Notes under the pieces: generated by a model | Told to the model about the DNA's origin: nothing | Databases searched by the model: none | What the model saw: only the letters and a program-made list of their open reading frames with translations | Part shown: one piece after another, positions 1-6,400 of the stretch | Numbering within the stretch: position 1 is the first letter of the stretch | Layout of the letters: each line of letters opens with the position of its first letter | Made by a program: the position numbers and the translations under genes | Source: Ramlibacter sp. | GTDB taxonomy: Bacteria; Pseudomonadota; Gammaproteobacteria; Burkholderiales; Burkholderiaceae_C | DNA length: 11,687 nt | Assembly (NCBI GenBank): GCA_026785815.1 | Contig: JAJAZH010000160.1 | Location: 1-11,687, forward strand | Direction: 5' to 3'

Positions 1-116
1 ACCTGCAGGTGGAATTGGTGCGCCGGCATCGCGCCGGCCAGACCGATGAGCGCACCCGACGCGGAATCCACATCTCGATCAACGGCATTGCGGCCGGGTT
101 GCGCAACACCGGATGA
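1..116 (+). CDS. ppc: Phosphoenolpyruvate carboxylase, C-terminal end (partial)
   Basis: This is the last 37 complete codons of a gene that begins outside the window; the frame starts at base 3 and ends at TGA 114-116. The peptide begins LQVELVRRHRAG and ends HISINGIAAGLRNTG. PEP carboxylases finish with a nearly invariant GIAAGxRNTG tail that forms part of the active-site and effector region, and they carry an LQxELLxRxR helix shortly before it; both are present. The enzyme carboxylates PEP to oxaloacetate in the cytoplasm and so replenishes the TCA cycle. The intact C-terminus suggests the gene is functional, but only about 4% of it is visible. A hairpin follows five bases after the stop. 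The RRGIHISINGIAAGLRNTG ending resembles Burkholderiales versions from memory. Confidence 0.93.
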   Translation, partial: LQVELVRRHRAGQTDERTRRGIHISINGIAAGLRNTG

Positions 117-120
117 GCCA

Positions 121-152
121 GACGCTGTAGGAGCCGTCCTACGGCCAGCGTC
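121..152 (+). terminator. Hairpin just downstream of ppc, possible terminator or REP-like element
   Basis: The left arm is GACGCTG (121-127) followed by TAGGA (128-132), with loop GCCG (133-136). The right arm is TCCTA (137-141) then, after a 4-base bulge CGGC (142-145), CAGCGTC (146-152). This gives 12 base pairs. It starts five bases after the ppc stop, which suits a transcription end. No T-tract follows, so it is not a classic intrinsic terminator. The TGTAGGAG core recalls short palindromic REP elements of proteobacteria. Which of these it is cannot be settled from one copy. Confidence 0.5.
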
Positions 153-211
153 GCGTGGTCCGACAGCGTTTTCCCGGGATCTGCGTAGGATCGGGCGATC
201 GCCTTAGACGA

Positions 212-239
212 GACGGACCGCCCCTTCGGCGGCTCTGTC
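212..239 (+). promoter_or_regulatory. Stable hairpin in the leader of the 76-residue ORF and synthase
   Basis: GACGGA (212-217) and CCGCC (218-222) pair with GGCGG (228-232) and, past a one-base bulge, TCTGTC (234-239; one G-T wobble). The loop is CCTTC. That is an 11-pair GC-rich stem ending 13 bases before the GGAG ribosome binding site at 253-256. It could be a leader structure controlling translation or transcript stability, or a second weak terminator without a T-tract. A perfect palindrome GGCGATCGCC lies just upstream at 194-203. The function is inferred; only the pairing is seen. Confidence 0.4.
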
Positions 240-252
240 CGGCGCACCACCC

Positions 253-256
253 GGAG
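253..256 (+). promoter_or_regulatory. Ribosome binding site deciding the start at 263
   Basis: GGAG lies six bases before ATG 263. This supports that start over the upstream in-frame GTG at 155, which would place both the hairpin at 212-239 and this site inside the coding region. Confidence 0.55.
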
Positions 257-262
257 TCGAGC

Positions 263-493
263 ATGACCACCATTCCAGTGCAGGCGCACTTGCCTGTCGA
301 CGACAATTCTTTCGTTTCGAGCGACATGACAGCGCTCGCGTCCCATATGTGTGACTGCGAGCGTTCGCACGGCGCGTTGTTGCCTCTGCTGTCGGTCCTT
401 GAACGGGCCAAGTCGCTGGCATCGGGCCACATCGTGACCACCGGCGCACTGGTTGGCGCGACCGGCCTGTGCCTGCTGCTGGCGCTCGCCTGA
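263..493 (+). CDS. Small hypothetical protein with one C-terminal membrane helix, overlapping the synthase start
   Basis: I do not recognise this 76-residue protein. It starts MTTIPVQAHLPVDD at an ATG with a well-spaced GGAG. It has a polar N-terminal half containing a CDC pair (about residues 29-31), then a helical stretch LLPLLSVLERAKSLA, and a hydrophobic tail (about residues 56-76) ending GLCLLLALA. That tail would span the membrane with almost nothing beyond it. The stop TGA is at 491-493, 25 bases inside the synthase frame, whose GTG start at 469 has no obvious ribosome binding site, so translational coupling is plausible. It may be a small membrane partner of the synthase or a leader ORF needed only to deliver ribosomes. 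It could also be a chance ORF in GC-rich DNA, or the detached N-terminus of the synthase after a frameshift. Confidence 0.5.
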   Translation: MTTIPVQAHLPVDDNSFVSSDMTALASHMCDCERSHGALLPLLSVLERAKSLASGHIVTTGALVGATGLCLLLALA

Positions 494-3400
494 AGTCCGC
501 CGACCGGGACGCTGTCGACTGGCTGGGGGCCGTCACCCCTTATGCCCGCAACATCCTGCAGTCGGCCGGCAAGTCCGAGCCGCCGATCCGCGCCGAGCTG
601 TTCGGCATTCACCGGTTCGAGGACCACGGCCGCAGCCTGGCAAGGGCCCAGGTGCTGGACGAAAGCAGCGTCCGGCGCAAGGCTCCGTTTTTCCCGCGGG
701 TCGAGGAAAACCTTAAGGCGCTGCGCAGCGCCTATGACCAGATTGCACTGAGCTCCCGCCGCGGCCAGTACGTCACGCCGGCGGCCGAATGGCTGCTCGA
801 CAACTTTCACCTGGTCGAGGCCCAGCTCGAGCAGATCCGGGAAGGCGTGCCGCGCCGCTATTACGCCGAGCTGCCCAAGCTGGCCGGCGCGCCGCTGGCG
901 GGACTGCCTCGCGTGTATGGCATCGCCTGGGCCTACGTCGCCCACACCGACAGCGTGCTGGACCCCCAGACCTTTACCGCGTTCCTGAACGCCTACCAGG
1001 AGGTCAGCGAACTGCGGCTGGCCGAGCTGTGGGCCCTGCCCACGACCCTGCGCGTGGTGCTGCTGGAGAACCTGCGCCGGATGGCCGACGAGATTGCGGC
1101 CGGCAAGGTGGCGCGGGAACTGGCGCACGCGGTCGGCGATGCGGCGGAGCAGATCAGCGAAGAGCATCTGGACCGCATTGACGCGCAGATGACGCGTTGC
1201 GGGCTGCGGCGGGCCTGGCTCACCCAGTTGTGGCAGCGCGTTCCAACCGAGCAGCTCGACTTCTCGTCGACCCTGGTCAAGTGGATGGAGCGCCACTGTC
1301 CCGACGGCCAGGCGCTGGTGATGGAAAGCCAGTCGGCCCAAGTGGCCGCCAATCTGACCGTCAGCAACATCATCACCACCCTGCGGTTGATCGGGCAGAT
1401 CGACTGGGTCGAGCTGATCGAGCCGGTCAGCCATCCGCTGCAATTGCTGCAGCAGTTGCCCAGCTTCGGACGCGAAAGCGAAATCACACGCCAGCAGATC
1501 ACGCGCGCCATGGAGCAACTGGCGCGCCAGAGCCGGCGGACCGAACGCGAAGTGGCGCAGGCAGTGCTGTCGGTGGCGCAGCAATCGCCCAGCTCGCCGG
1601 TGGAGCAGACAGCGGGCTATTACCTGATCGGCGACGGTCGCGAGCGGCTGGCCGCCTCCATGCAGCTGCCTGCGCCGGTGCCGCGCCGGCGCATCGTCAG
1701 GCTGTGGCTGTACACCATGGCCATCACGGTCGGGGCCGCCGTATTGTTGTGGCTGGCCTCTCATCGGCTGGACGTCACCGGCTGGCCGGAGTTGGTGTTC
1801 CTGTTGTTGCTCGCGTTTCCCGCCTCCGAAGCAGCGGCGTCGCTGGTCCATCGGGTGCTGGCTGAATCGCTCAAGATCCGGTTGTTGCCTCGGCTGGAGC
1901 TGGCCGGCGGCATCGCGGCGCAAGACGCGGCGCTAGTGGTCATTCCGACGATGCTCACCTCGCCCGGGGCGACCCGGGTGCTGCTGGAACAACTGGAGCG
2001 GCATTGGCTGGCCAACCGGGAGCAGCACGCGCAGTTCGCCTTGCTCACCGACTGGACCGACGCGGACGCGGCCACGCTCCACACCGATACGGCGTTGCTG
2101 GCGGACGCGCTGGCGCAGGTGCAGGCGCTCAACCACCGCACGCCTGTCGACACCGACGCGCCACCGCGCTTCCTGCTGGTCCACCGGCCGCGCACCTGGA
2201 GCGAAACCCAGCAGCGCTGGCTGGGCTGGGAGCGCAAGCGCGGCAAGCTGGAAATGCTGGTGCGCGCGCTGGCCACCGGCAGCTGGGACGGATTCCTTCC
2301 GCTGGCGCCGGGGCTGCGGCTGCGGCCCGGGATCCGCTTCGTGCTCACCCTGGACAGCGACACCGGCTTGCCGCCGGGCGCGCTGCGCGAGCTGGTCGCG
2401 ATCGGCGCCCATCCATTGAACGAGCCGAAGGTCGACCCGGTGGCGCGCCGCGTGGTGGCCGGCTACGGCATTCTCCAGCCGCGCCTGATCGTGCCCCTGA
2501 CACCGGACGGCAAGAACACGCGCTTTCATCGCCTGTTCGCCGGACAGGCCGGCATGGACCCTTACAACAGCGCGGTGTCCGATGTCTACCAGGACCTGTT
2601 CGGCACGGCCAGCTTCACCGGCAAAGGGCTGCTGAATGTCGCGGCCTGCCATGCAGTGCTCGATGGCCGCTTGCCGGACGGCGCGATCCTCAGCCACGAC
2701 CTGCTGGAAGGGAGCATCGCGCGCTGCGGTTTCGTCAGCGATGTGACGCTGGTGGAGGAGCACCCCCAGCATCCGGGCGTGGCGGCATCGAGACTGCATC
2801 GCTGGACCCGCGGCGACTGGCAACTGGTGCCGGTGATGCGGCGCGCCCGTGCCTTTGGCATCGACGGCCTGGGCTTGTGGAAGATGAGCGACAACCTGCG
2901 CCGCTCGCTGGTGCAGCCGGCCTGCGCGCTGCTGTTGACTCTGTCGGTGTTTGAAGGCTCGCTGGATCCGGCCAGCGCCATCGTGATGGTGTTCGGCGCG
3001 CTGCTGGCGGGCCCGCTGCTGGGCTCGCTGGCGGGCCTGGTGCCGACCCGACGGCGGATCGCATGGCGCCACTTCTTCCACGTTGGACGGCTGGAACTGG
3101 TGCGCGCCCTGGCCGGGGCGGCCTGGCAGTTCAGCCAGCTGGCGGCGCAGGCCGGACTGCTGCTCGACGCGGCCACCCGATCGGTCTGGCGCATGGCCGT
3201 CAGCCGCCGCAAGCTGCTGGAGTGGACCACCGCGGCGCAGGCCCAGGCAACAGCCCGGCAGGACCTCTGGTTCTTCCTTCAGCAGCGCTGGCAGATGTCG
3301 CTGCTGTGCGCCGGATTGGCGGTGGCGTCGCTGTGGGGCGCGCATCCGGTGGTCGGCGTGTTGCTGTTCGGCTTGTGGGCCTGCTCGCCCCTGGTTCACT

Positions 3401-6400
3401 GGTGGTCGGCGCGCACCGGCAATCTCAGCCCGGTCGAGACCCTGGGCAACAAGGACCGGCAGTACCTGCGGGCGCTGGCCCGCGACACCTGGCGCTTCTT
3501 CGAGCGCTGCGTCGGCGCCGAAGACAATCACCTGCCGCCGGACAACCTGCAACTGGTGCCCGAGCCGGTGGTGGCGCATCGCACGTCGCCGACCAACATC
3601 GGCTTGTACCTTCTGGCCGCCTGCTGTGCGCGCGAATTCGGCTGGATCAGCACCGGCGAGCTGACCAGCCGGCTGCAGGCGACGCTGGACACGCTGGACC
3701 GGCTGCCGAAGCACCGCGGCCACCTGCTCAACTGGTACGACACGCGGACCCTGGAGATCCTGGCGCCGGCCTACGTCTCCACGGTCGACAGCGGCAACCT
3801 GGCCGGCCTGTTGTTGACCGTATCGCAAGCCTGCAGCGAGCTGGCGCGACTGGGTGCCGACGGCAGTGCCGCGCAGGCCGCGTTGCGGATGCTCGCCACC
3901 CGCTGCCGTGAACTGGCCATGGCCATGGACTTCCGCTGCGTTTACGACGGCAAGCGGCACCTGTTCCACATCGGCCTGCGAGTCCAGGAACAGGCGCTCG
4001 ATGCCAGCTACTACGACCTGCTGGCTTCCGAAGCCCGCCTGACCAGCCTGCTCGCGATCGCCAAGGGCGACGTGCCGCGCCGCCACTGGGGCGCGCTGGG
4101 CCGGCCGTTCCTTTCCGTTGGCGTGACGGCCGGCCTGAAGTCCTGGTCGGGGTCGATGTTCGAGTACCTGATGCCTTCGCTGTTGATGCCCGAGCCGGTC
4201 GGCGGGATGCTGCATTCGGCAGCGTGCGCGGCGGTTTCCGAACAGCAGGCGACAGGAGCAGCGCAAGACTTGCCGTGGGGCATTTCCGAATCCGCCTATT
4301 TCGCCCAGGACCATTCGCTGGCGTTCCAGTACGGTCCGTTCGGAGCGCCCCGGCTGGCATTGCGCCGGACGCCACCGGGGGACCGCGTGGTGGCGCCCTA
4401 CGCCAGCCTGCTGGCCACGATGTTCAAGCCGCGCGCGGCCGCCGCGAACCTCAGGCGGCTGGAGGAGATGGGCGGCCGCGGCGAACTGGGCATGTTCGAG
4501 GCCCTCGATTTCACCGTCTCGCGGCAGCCGGCGGCGCAACCGTTCAGCGTGGTCGAGACTTTCATGGCACATCACCACGGCATGTCGGTCGTGGCGCTGT
4601 GCAACGTGCTGTGCGCCGATGCGCCGCGGCGCTGGTTCTCCGCCGACGCCATGGTGATGGCGCATGAGGTGCTGCTGCATGAAAGCACACCCCGGCAGAT
4701 CGTCGAAAGCGCCGATCCACGCCATCCGCCGGAGCCGGGCGACAGCCAGCAGGCGCCGGTGTTCCAGGCGCGCAAGGTGAACCCGGTCTCCGACGGCTGG
4801 AAGCCGACCCACCTGCTGTCCAACGGCCGCTACACGGTGGCGTTGCGGGCCAGCGGCGCCGGGGTCAGCCGCTGGAACGGCCAGAACATCTCGCGCTGGC
4901 GCGACGACCTGTTGCGCGATGCCTATGGCAGCTTCTTCTACCTCCGGCGCGAGGGCCAACCCGAGCTGGTCTCGCTCACCGCCGGCCCCGCGCCGGGCGC
5001 AGGCTGGCGCTACCAGGCCCGGTTCATGGCGGACCGGGTGCAGTTCGATGCCCAGGGCGAGGACATCGCCGCTGGCATCACGGTCCTGGTGAGCCCGGAA
5101 GACGACACCGAACTGCGGATCGTCACCCTGCGCAATACCAGCCGGTCGGCCATGACGTATGAACTGGTGTCCAGCTTCGAGCCGGTGCTGGCGGCGGCAG
5201 CGGCCGACGAAGCGCATCCCGCGTTCTCCAACCTGTTCATCCAGACCCGCTGGCAGCCGCAGTCACGCGCGCTCGTGATTGCGCGGCGGCCGCGCCTGCA
5301 GGGTGACCCGGAGATCACGGCGGCGCATTTCCTGGCCGGCGCCGAGGGCGAGGTGGTCTCACTTGAATGCATCACCGACCGGCGCGGGTTCCGCGGCCGC
5401 AATCGTCCGACCGGCGCGTCCGCGCTGGCGCCGCAGCGGACCGGCGCCGATGGTGAACCGGTCAACGGGCTGGATCCCGTGGCCTGCCTGCGGGTGCGAG
5501 TGCGGATCGGTCCCGGCGCGATAGCGCGCCTGACCTTCGCCACATCAGCGGCATTCACCGAAAGCGAACTCGACGCCAGGATCGACAGCTACCTGCAGCC
5601 AATGCACGTCGAGCGCGCGGTCCGGATGGCCGCGACGCTGGCCCAGGTCCGGTTGCGCGACCTGGGACTTGCGCCCGAGGAAAACCTGGCGCTGCAGGAC
5701 CTCACCACGGCGCTGATGTACAGCGCGCCGCGCACCGGTACCGACCGCGGGCCAGTGGACCAGCGCCAGCTTTGGCGGTTCGGGCTGTCGGGCGACAAGC
5801 CGATCGTGCTGGTCCGCGTCCACTCCGCCAACGGCATTCCTCTGGTGCACTCGCTGTTGCGGGCCCAGCCTTGGTGGACGTTTGGCGGCCTGGCGGTCGA
5901 CGTGGTGGTGCTCAACAGCGAGCCCAACTCCTACCTGATGCCGCTGCAGCGCGACATTCTGGCGCTGCGCGACCGCTTGATGCAGGCGGTGCAGAACAGT
6001 TTCCCGCGCAGCGACGCGGCCGGTTTCTTCCTGCTGCGCGAGCAGGAAGTGTCGGCTTCGGAAAAGGCCGCGCTGATCGGCCTGGCGCGGGTGATCCTGA
6101 CCGCCGATGGCAGGCCGCTGGACTTGCAGGTGACGGCGCTGCGCGAGCTGTGGTCCGGGCCGGCGAGCCAGCCGCTGCTGCCGGCGCCGGCCGAGGCTGC
6201 TGCTGTTGCCGTTGCCTCTGCCGAAAGCGCCTTGCCGGTCAGCGGCCAGTTCGATCCTGCCAGCGGCGAGTTCCGCTTTGCCCTGGCGCCGGGTCAGGCG
6301 CCGCCGCGGCCCTGGGTCAACGTGATCGCCAATCCAGGCTTCGGTTTCCAGGTGTCGGAAGCCGGCAGCGGCTACACCTGGGCCGTCAACAGCCGGCTGC

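Noticed and set aside
194..203. GGCGATCGCC palindrome as a HIP1-like element or operator
   Set aside because: One copy in GC-rich DNA is not enough to support either reading.
155..262. Upstream GTG 155 as the start of the small ORF
   Set aside because: The extension is Arg- and Pro-rich, passes through the hairpin at 212-239 and has no ribosome site, while ATG 263 has GGAG at proper spacing.
403..493. Programmed -1 frameshift joining the small ORF to the synthase
   Set aside because: No X-XXY-YYZ slippery heptamer with a following structure was seen; kept only as an alternative in the findings.
1933..5217. A 1094-codon open frame on the minus strand, with similar ones at 139-1923 and 6457-8637
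   Set aside because: They lie antisense to the synthase, whose domain motifs are unmistakable. Their translations are rich in Arg, Gln, His and Gly with no recognisable domain, as expected from the shadow frame of high-GC coding DNA.
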